From assembly GCF_937926365.1 (NCBI RefSeq), contig NZ_CALAOH010000255.1:106845-170844 (forward strand): DNA of 64,000 nucleotides, given 5' to 3'. Position 1 is the first letter of the stretch. Each line of letters starts with the position of its first letter. Origin of the DNA: an uncultured Azohydromonas sp. Lineage in GTDB: Bacteria; Pseudomonadota; Gammaproteobacteria; Burkholderiales; Burkholderiaceae_C. The position numbers and the translations under genes are program-made. The notes beneath the pieces were generated by a model, which was not told the origin of the DNA, made no database searches, and was given only the letters and a program-made list of their open reading frames with translations. Of the stretch, positions 1 through 8,412 are shown one piece after another.

Positions 1-552
1 TTCCTTGGCCACGAGCTCGGCCACGTTCTCTCCTCCGTGATTGAGGATGTCCGGCACGTTCTCCATCAGGAGTGCCAGAGGCTTCGTCTCGCGGACATAG
101 TCGAGGTAGGACTTCCAAAGGTTCACGCGCCCGTCCACCAGAAAGGCGGTCTCGGCAGTCGTCTCCTCGCGGCGATGGGCCTCGTGGCGCAGCTTGGCGC
201 GCCCGACCCGCGCGAACGCTTGGCACGGCGGTCCGCCGACGAGAACATCCACCTGCTCGTCGACCGCCCCCGCGATGCCGAGGTCCTGGAAGATGGAGCC
301 CGGAGACTCCTTCGTGATGTCGCGAGCCTTGAAGTGGGCCTGACGGTTCTTCCCGTGGCTGATCGACTCGAAGTTGGCGCCATGGGACTCGGCGGCCTTG
401 TCGTCGAACTCGACTGAGGCAACGGACTCGAATCCGGCCGTGGCGAATCCCAGGGATATGCCGCCGCATCCTGAGAACAGGTCCATGAAGCGGGGCGGTT
501 GACCGGACTTCAGCCGTGCGATCTTTCGGCGGATTGCCAGTTGTACTGCCAT
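1..552 (-). CDS. DNA (cytosine-5-)-methyltransferase, N-terminal part
   Basis: The 184 codons read on the minus strand from ATG at 552 and run off the window edge, so the C-terminal target-recognition region is not visible. Motif I is clear (DLFSGCGG, residues 24-31), motif IV carries the catalytic Pro-Cys-Gln at 109-111 within GGPPCQAFARVGR, and motif VI is ENV at 164-166. These are family hallmarks for SAM binding and for the covalent attack on cytosine C6. An AGAGGG sequence sits about 9 nt before the start. The gene follows, in the same direction, the helicase-rich operon ending near 1483, although about 900 bp separates them. Class 2 DISARM systems use a C5 methyltransferase (DrmMII) to mark host DNA, so it may be the modification component here. 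The target sequence cannot be read from this fragment. Confidence 0.93.
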   Translation of the reverse strand, partial: MAVQLAIRRKIARLKSGQPPRFMDLFSGCGGISLGFATAGFESVASVEFDDKAAESHGANFESISHGKNRQAHFKARDITKESPGSIFQDLGIAGAVDEQVDVLVGGPPCQAFARVGRAKLRHEAHRREETTAETAFLVDGRVNLWKSYLDYVRETKPLALLMENVPDILNHGGENVAELVAKE

Positions 553-1482
553 CGGATGATCCCTCTAGTTCTGTCGCGCACCGTGGCGGACGGTGCCTTG
601 CCGGTACGACCGGCAAAGGGTCCATTCTCGCAGCTCACGACCCTGCGCCGAAGCCGGTCCGGGATCAGACCGTGTCTGTTTAACGCCACGCGGCTCGGCG
701 CGACGAAACAGGGCATGCCGGGGCGGCACGCCCTGCCAAGTGCTTGGCGGGAGGGTCGTGAGCCAGCGCAAGACGAATGCGCCGTCTGCCGGAAACGAGA
801 CAAGGTAAACGTCACCGCGCAAGCTCGCCACGCGAGCGGACCGAGTAACCCAATGGCGGCTTTTCTGGTGGCCATCTCGGGTTGTGGCACAGCTAACAAG
901 CCGCCCAGTCACCGGCCAAGGGAGAGCGGCCTGGTAATTCCTGGTGCCGGGAGAGACAGATGCGGCGTTGCGGATCACGACGAGAATTATGAAGCTGATA
1001 GTGCGGTAGACAGAGCAGACGTGCCGTCCAGGGACGAAGCCAGGGTAGCGTCCAGGAGGCTCATGGCGTGAGCCTCCCGCGCAGATTCTTCCAATGCTGT
1101 CCGGCTTGGAGACCTGCTTCTGGCGCCCGGGCCGTTACGGCGAACTGGCCAGACCGGGACTCGCGGGCGCTCCAATGACCGACTGCTCTGCTCAGTGCCG
1201 AGAAAGCCAGGAGCCGGTGTCACTTCCGAACCACATCCTTTCAGGAGGATGGACAAAGCGAAAAACCTACATGTGCCCAGCGTTTACCTGAACTTATTCC
1301 ATTGCTGCTTGGGCCGATGCTGGTGGCCGAGATTTGCAACGGAAACCATCCCCCCGGTCGGGCGTTCTATTCACTTTTCGCCCTCTGTGCTGCGCGAAAG
1401 CAAAAGGCCTGCTGAAATGGGTCATGCGGCAATTCTGCTCTGGGAAATTGATATCAATCTAAATCGCATATGGCTGCAGCCG
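553..1482. other. 930-bp gap, no convincing gene
   Basis: This separates the methyltransferase from the small gene ending at 1483. Several open frames exist on both strands but none has a recognisable domain. One minus-strand frame ending at 565 with a possible GTG start could encode a small protein, which I do not support. The part from about 1280 to 1480 is noticeably more AT-rich and could carry a promoter for the methyltransferase or a terminator for the operon, but I see no clear signal. Confidence 0.4.
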
Positions 1483-1869
1483 TCAATTGCTGTGCGTGAA
1501 ACAGACATTGTCCCCGGGAATTGCAAAGGAATCGCACACTGAACAGCGTGGCCTGATGTAGCGGGGCCGGTCCTGGGCAGGTGGCGAATAGTTCGGCGGA
1601 GATGGACACGCGATCGGCGGACTTGCCAGCATCGATGTCTGCTCAGGCTGTTGGACAACCTGACCTATCAAGTCCTGCAACGAACAGACCGTCCCCTTCG
1701 CAAACGCTCCAAGCACGGCCCTGTGGCAGATCTCCAGCGAGGCAAAGCGGCGCGGTACCAATGCATGGAGTCGCAGCTGACGCAGTGCCTCGGCATCACT
1801 GCTGTTTGCCTTGATGATGAGGTGGACCAGATCTTCGATGCTCGGATCGCTGGTGTTCTGATGAGCCAT
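1483..1869 (-). CDS. small hypothetical protein with C-terminal Cys/His cluster
   Basis: This 128-residue protein starts at the ATG whose first base is the last base of the stop codon of the ankyrin gene (TGATG overlap), which implies translational coupling. The N-terminal half is predicted helical and acidic. The C-terminal 25 residues contain a compact Cys-x2-Cys-x8-Cys-x-His arrangement (CSVCDSFAIPGDNVCFTH), suggesting a zinc-binding tail. I recognise no family. Its position at the end of the DISARM-like operon makes it a candidate accessory subunit, but no enzymatic motif is visible. Confidence 0.6.
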   Translation of the reverse strand: MAHQNTSDPSIEDLVHLIIKANSSDAEALRQLRLHALVPRRFASLEICHRAVLGAFAKGTVCSLQDLIGQVVQQPEQTSMLASPPIACPSPPNYSPPAQDRPRYIRPRCSVCDSFAIPGDNVCFTHSN

Positions 1870-2662
1870 CAACTGCCTCGTTTTTCAGTCAACAGCACGC
1901 CTTCTGCTGAAAAAGTGTGCCTGAAAGAATTCTTGAAGTTCTGGAGCGCAACAAACTTGAGAGTTTCAGCCTCAAGCAGCTCGACGACATCCTGGTTGGA
2001 CGAGTTTTCGCTTTTGCGGTTGTCCTCCATGGCAATGCCAAGCGCGGTCCGCCCTCGCCTGTCCTGCAAGGTCGGATCCGCGCCCATGTCCAGCAGTTGC
2101 CTGACTAAGCGCACATTGCCCCTTCGTGAGCCGAAGAGTCCCGCTCCTCCGGATGCAAACATCAGTGCAGTCCTGCCGCTGCCGTCCTGTTCGTTGACCG
2201 TGTCTGCGAATAGCTCCGCGAGCCTGTGGGGCCACCTGCCGCTGCGGGTTCTCACCATCTCGATCAGCGCAGTCCGTCCGCCCTTGTTCCTTGCATGGGT
2301 CCACAGTCCGCAATCCTCGATCAGAAAACGGCAGAGCTCCTCGTTTCCGTCGATAGCTGCGCATGCAAGTGGCGTCTCTCCGGCATCGTTGTAGACCTCG
2401 TTCCAGTCGCCATGGCCTTCCCGGAACAGGCGCCTGACCTCGTCAATATCACCCTCCGAATCGCGATGAAGAGATTGGTGGGAAACGTCTTTTTTATGTC
2501 GGGGAGCGGGCGGCTGCATTCCGGACAGTTGCCGGTATGGCAAGTTCTGCAGAACCTGAAGTTGAACTTGCAAGTGGTGCAGCGCAGCGTTGGAGGAGCC
2601 TCTCCAGCCTCGTAAACGAGCTCTTTGCGGCATGCTGAACAGGTTCCCTCGTGGATCATCAT
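1869..2662 (-). pseudogene. zinc-finger plus ankyrin-repeat protein, split by a frameshift
   Basis: The gene starts at ATG 2662 behind a strong AAGGAG. The first ~67 residues carry a multi-Cys zinc module (CSACRK, CTTCKF, CRTCHTGNCPEC). The frame then changes near 2455, and the next frame encodes about 180 residues of ankyrin repeats (GETPLACAAIDGNEELCRFLI, GRTALMFASGGAG and GADPTLQDRRGRTALGIA patterns). On the minus strand the junction reads CGATTCGGAGGGTG. One added G in the G-run would join LFIAIR directly to EGDIDEVRRLF, a canonical ankyrin helix. This is therefore a single-base loss, or a sequencing error, in one gene rather than two genes. An intact product would be about 264 residues. 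Ankyrin repeats bind proteins, so it may be an adaptor within the defence operon. Confidence 0.75.
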
Positions 2663-2832
2663 TGTTTTCTCCTTGCTGCAATAAGTTGACTAGGTAACTT
2701 TTGTTTATCTTTTCTTGCCACCCAGACACTGCTTCAGAACCGCGTGCGGGACAGCGCCAGACAGGACTACGCCTCAGGCGTCTTGTGCTCCGCCGGACCA
2801 GGAGTGACTGAATTCTGAAGACGGAAACCAAG

Positions 2833-4650
2833 TCACATCTGGTCCTTGGAGACGAAACCAGACTCGTTCCTGGATGCTGCGGAAGCCGTTGCGACTGAAG
2901 GCACCTCCATGGCCCGGACTATGCGGCCCAGGGTCGTGCCCTCACCGCCAGCGAGACTGAGACCGTACGCGACGGAGAGCCGGTCAAAGTCCTCTGCATG
3001 CCATCCCGAATCGGTGAGGTCCCTTGGCACGGGCAGGTGCATCGCTTCCACGCTCACGTGCCAGTTCGGCGTCCTGTTGATGGTTTCTGCGATGCCAGCA
3101 TAGAAATGCATCCTTGAGCCCCCACCGCACAGCAGCAGAGGCACCTTCTGCAACTGGTGCACGGTAACGCCCTTGCCTACCTTGGCGTCATGGATGCTTC
3201 CCGCGACTTGCCTGCGGTACCGGTTTGTCCGGAACTCATCGTCCACACTGCTGCCGATCACGTCGAGCTTGTAGCCCGGAAGGTAGTCGGCAACCGAGTC
3301 CGGAATGGCTCGGAGCCGGCCTGTCGGAAGTGCAATGGACGAAAGATGCTCCCTGGCAGCCCGGGTGGTTTCCCCGCCGGAAAGCAGGCCCTGCAGCCAG
3401 CTGACGCGTTCCCTGTGGAGATTCATCGCACCGTTGGGCTCCACCCGGCTCGAATAGAAGGTAAGCACGCCGGATCCACCCTGCGGAATCCTGACATGGA
3501 ACAGGGCGGAGTCCACCGTACCCGCGCCGATGTCGACCAGCATCATGACTGGGCGGGTCTGCCAGTCCCAACGCGCCGAGGCCATGAAGCCCTGCAGCTG
3601 TGCACTGACCTCGGGTACCGTGTCCACGTCCTCAAAGGCGAACTCTACGGGGCAGTCCTGCTCCGCCCTGGTGTGGGCAGCCGCTGTCAGGGATCGGACG
3701 CGCCAGGCATCCACTGCCTCCCCGGTGATCTCCTGCGCACTGGCGTCGGCCGCAAGGTTCGCGGCGGCCCATGCAAGCCTCCGGAACAGGTCCACCCGGC
3801 TGCTGTCCTCGTAGGACCGGGCAGCGAGACCGAGGTTGAGCCGCCAGTTGAGCTCGTGATGACCGTAGACGTCCGCATGCTCCGTGAACAGCCATCCGCG
3901 GGCCCGGCGGATGACCAGCGCAAGGAACGCGCAGCAGTGGTTGAACTCGGTAACCGGACTTGGAGCCGGGCATGCCAGCAGTGCCAGCTTCAGATCCGCG
4001 ATGCAGACCGCGCCGCGTTCCAGCGAGTAGACATTGCCGTTCTTGAAGACGCTGGATGGCAGCAGGTATCCGTCGATGCCGGCCCTGTGGCCCCGGAGCC
4101 TGACTGGAAACACGCTGGTGGCAGCATACGCGTCCCGGATGACGACCTTCGTGGCGGACGTCCCGAAATCGAGTCCGAGTATCAGGTCTGTCGCGTTCCG
4201 CGGCGACGTGGTGAGCTGGCGCTCGATGCCACTGCTGGCCAACGCGGGCAGCTCCTCACACTCGTCCGCACCATCCGCGAACAGCGTGTGGGGATGGAAC
4301 GGTCCCACCTCGACCAGCCGCGATCGTGGCGTTTCCGGTGCCCTGACTGCCGGAGTGGCGGATGTCCGGGACAGGGTCGTGGACACCTGCTGCCCCGCCA
4401 GCGGCCTTGTCGGTTGGTTCTGTTTGCGGGCTGTCGGTATGGTGGTGGCGTGTCCCGGGGACGGCGCCGCAGCGCGCATGGGCTTCCTGCCGTCGCGCAG
4501 CCATGCCTGCGGCACCCAGTCCCGGTCAGTCTGCCTGACCGGACCGGTAGCGCCGGTCCCCGCCGATGGCTTGGCGCTCCCGGCCTGGCGCGAGCTGCCC
4601 AGGCCGGCGGCCTCCATCGCGTCCCTGAGCTGGCTCCCCAACTTCTTCAT
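2833..4650 (-). CDS. actin/Hsp70-fold ATPase with disordered N-terminal extension
   Basis: This 605-residue protein starts at ATG 4650 with GAGGAGG six bases upstream. Residues 1 to about 150 are rich in Pro, Ser, Thr and Arg and look disordered. The ATPase fold begins at phosphate-1, GLDFGTSATK (159-168). A phosphate-2-like LVDIGAGTVDSALF follows in the middle, and an adenosine-site LLCGGGSRMHF near the C-terminal third. This arrangement belongs to the actin/Hsp70/sugar-kinase superfamily. It resembles chaperone- or filament-type members more than kinases, because no sugar-binding block is visible. It sits 24 bp after the SNF2 gene in the same operon, so it probably acts with the helicases, for instance as an ATP-dependent assembly or sensing factor. 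That role is inference. Core DISARM lacks such a protein as far as I know. Confidence 0.85.
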   Translation of the reverse strand: MKKLGSQLRDAMEAAGLGSSRQAGSAKPSAGTGATGPVRQTDRDWVPQAWLRDGRKPMRAAAPSPGHATTIPTARKQNQPTRPLAGQQVSTTLSRTSATPAVRAPETPRSRLVEVGPFHPHTLFADGADECEELPALASSGIERQLTTSPRNATDLILGLDFGTSATKVVIRDAYAATSVFPVRLRGHRAGIDGYLLPSSVFKNGNVYSLERGAVCIADLKLALLACPAPSPVTEFNHCCAFLALVIRRARGWLFTEHADVYGHHELNWRLNLGLAARSYEDSSRVDLFRRLAWAAANLAADASAQEITGEAVDAWRVRSLTAAAHTRAEQDCPVEFAFEDVDTVPEVSAQLQGFMASARWDWQTRPVMMLVDIGAGTVDSALFHVRIPQGGSGVLTFYSSRVEPNGAMNLHRERVSWLQGLLSGGETTRAAREHLSSIALPTGRLRAIPDSVADYLPGYKLDVIGSSVDDEFRTNRYRRQVAGSIHDAKVGKGVTVHQLQKVPLLLCGGGSRMHFYAGIAETINRTPNWHVSVEAMHLPVPRDLTDSGWHAEDFDRLSVAYGLSLAGGEGTTLGRIVRAMEVPSVATASAASRNESGFVSKDQM

Positions 4651-4674
4651 TGCGTCCTCCTCTCCGCTTTCTGG

Positions 4675-7600
4675 TCACTCCAGCAGCACGACCCCGGCAC
4701 ACACCAGCGACGATTCGTGTCTCAGCTCCCGCCGGCCCAGCAGACGCGCACGGCGCTCGTTCGCGCGATCCCGGACCTTCGCGATCCGGCCCTCGTTGGC
4801 CTTGATGGTCCGCGTCCGGTTGTGGAGCCTCAGCCGTGCGATGAGCTCCTGCAGACGCCTCGTCTCCCGCTGTTCCAGACGGTCCACCTGATCGAGCTGG
4901 AAGGCGATCCGGTCACGGTTCTCGCGGGCAGCATTGGCAGCAAACGCCTCGTAACGACGGTCGAGGGCGTCCATGACCGCGTCAAAGCAGTCACCCACGG
5001 CATTGCCGTCAAGCGCTCCCGCCGCTCCGGGCCAGGGATGACCCTGCATGGCAGCCGTTGTCACGAGGCGTTCGGCATCCTCGGCCGGCATCACCTCGTC
5101 ACTGCCGAGTCTCCGGACCTCGAAGGCGAGACGCTCGGACTCCTGCTCTCCGGTGACGGTCCAGCGACATACCGCAAAGACATGGGGACCTGTCGCAGCG
5201 CTGCCAGTGGCCAGCGCATGCATCCGCATCGCGGCAACCACGGCACTGCGATGTCTCTCTTCTGCATCGAGCCGGCGTCGGACAAACGCCACGAGCGGGT
5301 GGTACTGCGAGATGGACTCGGCATCGCTGCGGGTCTGCCGCAGCACGTTCTCGAACACGCACGGCTGGCGCCCGGCGGCCGGGGTGGCAAGTCTGGTTCG
5401 GCCCTGCAGCCTCTCCTTCTCGACAAACTCCGCGAAGGCTGCACGCATTGCTGGCCCGAGGTCCAGCTCCCAGACCGGCGGGTCGCCGTCTCTGGCCCTC
5501 ACGAGTTGTGCTCCTTCGCAGTACTCGTCGATGAAGTCGCCTATGTAGGAGCGCAGATCCTCGGACGTCACGTAGCGGTTCAGGCTCCTGGCCGCAGCGA
5601 TCCGGTGCTGCAGGTAGTCCCCGTGCGCGACCAGACGCCCGGCCTCCTGTTCCAGGCTGTCCTCAATGCGCGCGTTGCGTTCCACGGCCATGCGCGTCTG
5701 CTCGATCATGTCCAGCTCTTCGTTCTCGCTCAGGTCGTGGCGCAGAAGGTCGAAGCTCATCTTGCGGATGACGTCGCCCAGCACGCCTTCCATGCTGCCG
5801 AGCGCGCGCTCAAAGACATGCAGCCGCTCCAGGAGCCTGTCGTAGACCCGCTCGTCAAGCGAGCCACCCAGGAACAGGTTCAGGATGACAATCCGCTCGG
5901 CCTTCTGTCCGATGCGGTCGATGCGTCCGATGCGCTGCTCGATGCGCATCGGGTTCCAGGGCAGGTCGTAGTTGACGAGCAGCGAGGAGAACTGGAGGTC
6001 AACACCTTCGCTGGCAACTTCCGACGCCAGCAGCAGCCGTGGCCCTTCCGGCGACCTGAAGCTTGCAAGAGCAGCCTGCTTGTCCATGCCGCCCATGAGC
6101 ACGACCGCATCGACGCCGATCTCGGCAAAGCGCTCGGCAAGGTAGTTCAGCGTCTCCCGGAAGTAGGCGAAGAGGACCACCTTCGCCCCGGCATTCCGCT
6201 GCCAGTACTCGAGCAGCTGGTCGCGCAGCGTGGCGAACTTCGAGTCGTGCCGGCGCAGCGCCTCGAAATCCCCCACGTCACGGGCAATCCGGGAGAGCTG
6301 CGCGATCAGGCTGCTGGCATCCGGGCGACGGCGTCCGTTGTCTTCCAGCGTGGCGTCATCGCCGAACGCGTCCCACAGGATCTGGTCGATCTCGTCGTCA
6401 AGATCAGCTGACCTCCGTGCCCAGGCACGGCATGCGGCGGCCATCGAGCTGCACATCTGGCGCTGCGGGATCGTGAGCATGAACCCCTCGGCCATGTCGA
6501 GCTGCCGGCAGTAGCTGCGCACGGCGGCCGTCACCTGACCGTAGAACTCCACCTCGACCGGTGTCATGTCCGCACGGACTGCCACGGGGTTGCGGACCAC
6601 CCTCCTCTCGTGAACGTCACGCTTGCGGGTGCGGGTCACCACCTTGGTGACCGGATTGATCCGGTCCAGCTGCTCCGCAAGCTCGATCCGGCGACCGGGC
6701 GACTGGAGTTCGGCTTCATCCGGCAGTGACTGCAGGGTGAAGCGCAGGGCCTCGCTGCGGGCGGCGACCTCCGTGCGCTGCAGTGCCTGCAGCGCCGCCG
6801 TGATTGCGTCCGTATCGGGCTGTCCCTGGAGAAGCATGTCCTTGAGCTCGACCAGGGGAGCGTTCTCCTCCAGTGCCTGATCGAAGGACCATTCATGCGG
6901 GAACGTGTCACTGTCAACCAGATTCAGCAGATGGAAGAGATCAGCATTGCGCAGGTGGACAGGAGTGGCCGACAGCAGCACGAGGTTCTCGGTCATCCGC
7001 CTGAGCAGGCGCCCGAGCCTGGCCGTCATCGTGTCGGGGTTGCGCATGTAGTGCGCCTCGTCGATCACGACAAGGTCGAGTGGCAGCGTGTCTCCTGCGC
7101 CATCCTCCGCGATGCGCCTCATCCGTGCCGCCAGCGTGCCTTCGTCGTCGTCTTCATCGGACGAATCGCAGACACTCCGCAGCCCCTGCATGCTCGCGAT
7201 GATGGCGAACGAGGCGCGGGAGTTGCCGGCAGCCTGCTCAAGCACCTTCACCGTTTCCTCGGCGCTGCACAGCTGCGCCTGGACGCCGAACCGTTCGGAC
7301 AGTTCCTGCTGCCACTTTTCGCGCAGCATCGCCGGGCAGAGCACGAGCAACCGCCTGGCATCCTCGCGACTGCGCAGCTCGGTCCAGATCAGTCCAGCCT
7401 CGATGGTCTTGCCCAGACCCACCTCGTCCGCGATCAGAAGTCCGCGCGATGGCGAGTCTAGGAACGAGAGCACCGGCTTGAACTGGTAGGCATAGAAGTC
7501 CGTGTTCGTGGTGTAGAGGCTGTAGATCAGGTCCGCCAGCCTGCCGCCGAGCCGGGCGTGCGTGAGCGCAGACCGCACATCCCTTGACCGCCCGAAGCGC

Positions 7601-7806
7601 AGCTGCCTCATGTCGCTGTACGGATTTCCGCCTTCCGCCGGCACGGGCTCCAGCGCGAGGCCCGGCACGAACTCCGTGCGCTCGGGAAAGATCACCTGCC
7701 AGCGCGGCGAGGCCGGATTGCCGGTGGTCTCTCCAGACAGGACGCCGGTACGCGCAGGATTGGACTTCAGCCGGACCCGCATCCCTGCATGGAAGGTGGC
7801 ACTCAT
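4675..7806 (-). CDS. SNF2-family helicase (DrmD-like)
   Basis: The 1043-residue superfamily 2 ATPase uses ATG 7806, preceded by AGGAGG at ideal spacing; upstream in-frame codons lack such a site. Walker A is DEVGLGKT (127-134) and motif II is DEAH (249-252). The second RecA lobe shows the SNF2/RapA-type run PWNPMRIEQRIGRIDRIGQ. Long charged, coiled-coil-prone segments follow to the C-terminus (QLDQVDRLEQRETRRLQELI). SNF2 ATPases translocate on double-stranded DNA, and DrmD of class 1 DISARM is a helicase of this type and size. Here the gene lies downstream of drmA- and drmB-like genes in the same operon. Assignment to the SNF2/HepA group is firm; equivalence to DrmD is likely but not proven. 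Confidence 0.9.
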   Translation of the reverse strand: MSATFHAGMRVRLKSNPARTGVLSGETTGNPASPRWQVIFPERTEFVPGLALEPVPAEGGNPYSDMRQLRFGRSRDVRSALTHARLGGRLADLIYSLYTTNTDFYAYQFKPVLSFLDSPSRGLLIADEVGLGKTIEAGLIWTELRSREDARRLLVLCPAMLREKWQQELSERFGVQAQLCSAEETVKVLEQAAGNSRASFAIIASMQGLRSVCDSSDEDDDEGTLAARMRRIAEDGAGDTLPLDLVVIDEAHYMRNPDTMTARLGRLLRRMTENLVLLSATPVHLRNADLFHLLNLVDSDTFPHEWSFDQALEENAPLVELKDMLLQGQPDTDAITAALQALQRTEVAARSEALRFTLQSLPDEAELQSPGRRIELAEQLDRINPVTKVVTRTRKRDVHERRVVRNPVAVRADMTPVEVEFYGQVTAAVRSYCRQLDMAEGFMLTIPQRQMCSSMAAACRAWARRSADLDDEIDQILWDAFGDDATLEDNGRRRPDASSLIAQLSRIARDVGDFEALRRHDSKFATLRDQLLEYWQRNAGAKVVLFAYFRETLNYLAERFAEIGVDAVVLMGGMDKQAALASFRSPEGPRLLLASEVASEGVDLQFSSLLVNYDLPWNPMRIEQRIGRIDRIGQKAERIVILNLFLGGSLDERVYDRLLERLHVFERALGSMEGVLGDVIRKMSFDLLRHDLSENEELDMIEQTRMAVERNARIEDSLEQEAGRLVAHGDYLQHRIAAARSLNRYVTSEDLRSYIGDFIDEYCEGAQLVRARDGDPPVWELDLGPAMRAAFAEFVEKERLQGRTRLATPAAGRQPCVFENVLRQTRSDAESISQYHPLVAFVRRRLDAEERHRSAVVAAMRMHALATGSAATGPHVFAVCRWTVTGEQESERLAFEVRRLGSDEVMPAEDAERLVTTAAMQGHPWPGAAGALDGNAVGDCFDAVMDALDRRYEAFAANAARENRDRIAFQLDQVDRLEQRETRRLQELIARLRLHNRTRTIKANEGRIAKVRDRANERRARLLGRRELRHESSLVCAGVVLLE

Positions 7807-7977
7807 GCCCGATCCTCCTGGTCCACGCACCGTCCACCCGTGCCGTTGGCCTCTCCCGGCGCGCCAGGCCACAGGATCGGTTGTGCTGGAAGGACGGGGC
7901 CATGGAATCCCGGGTGTGGGTGCGTGGCCCCGATTCGTGCCAGGCCGGCTCTGCTGGTCTTCACGTCTGTCACCTGT

Positions 7978-8343
7978 CTACGCTGCTGGGGTGAGGCATC
8001 GCGCGATGTCCGCAACGATGGCTTCCACATGCGGTGCCTCCGAGATGCCTACCCGGGGCCAGTTGAACTGCGGATCCGGCTGCACGTCTCTCCCGGTCCT
8101 TGAACGCCAGTCCGCCACGAGGGACCTGAACTCGCGCTCGGTGAGTGCCAGCCGCTTGGCCATCGAGGCGGGCTCGAACGCCAGCTCGGCGCGGTTCCCG
8201 GGGGCAATGTTCGCGTGGTACACGGTTGCCTTGCCGCGGCGTGCGGACGTGAAGCGGGCACCGTTTCCGCTGTCGAGTGGCTGCGCCGTTCCGAAGTACG
8301 TCGACAGCCGGTCGACCGTCATGTCGTAGAGGTGGTTCTCCAT
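7978..8343 (-). CDS. hypothetical protein, 121 residues
   Basis: It starts at ATG 8343 with GAGGGAA about six bases upstream, 69 bp after the NERD-helicase gene and 171 bp before the SNF2 start, all on one strand. The sequence is mixed alpha/beta with no transmembrane segment and no metal-binding cluster. The middle part (ARRGKATVYHANIAPGNRAEL) looks like a beta-rich module and the end like two helices. I do not recognise the family. Its conserved place between two helicase genes suggests a small structural or specificity subunit, which is inference only. Confidence 0.65.
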   Translation of the reverse strand: MENHLYDMTVDRLSTYFGTAQPLDSGNGARFTSARRGKATVYHANIAPGNRAELAFEPASMAKRLALTEREFRSLVADWRSRTGRDVQPDPQFNWPRVGISEAPHVEAIVADIARCLTPAA

Positions 8344-8412
8344 TGGGGTTCCCTCGTGAGCGGTTGCATGTACCTCTTCTGGCAGCGGCAGCTCTTGCGG
8401 ACGGGCAGGCCC

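Noticed and set aside
3157..6411. Very long plus-strand open frame opposite the actin-like and SNF2 genes
   Set aside because: It is antisense to two well supported genes, has no domain, and long antisense frames are expected at this GC content.
7978..8343. The 121-residue protein as DrmC
   Set aside because: DrmC is a phospholipase-D-like protein with HxK motifs; this protein is too short and lacks any such motif.
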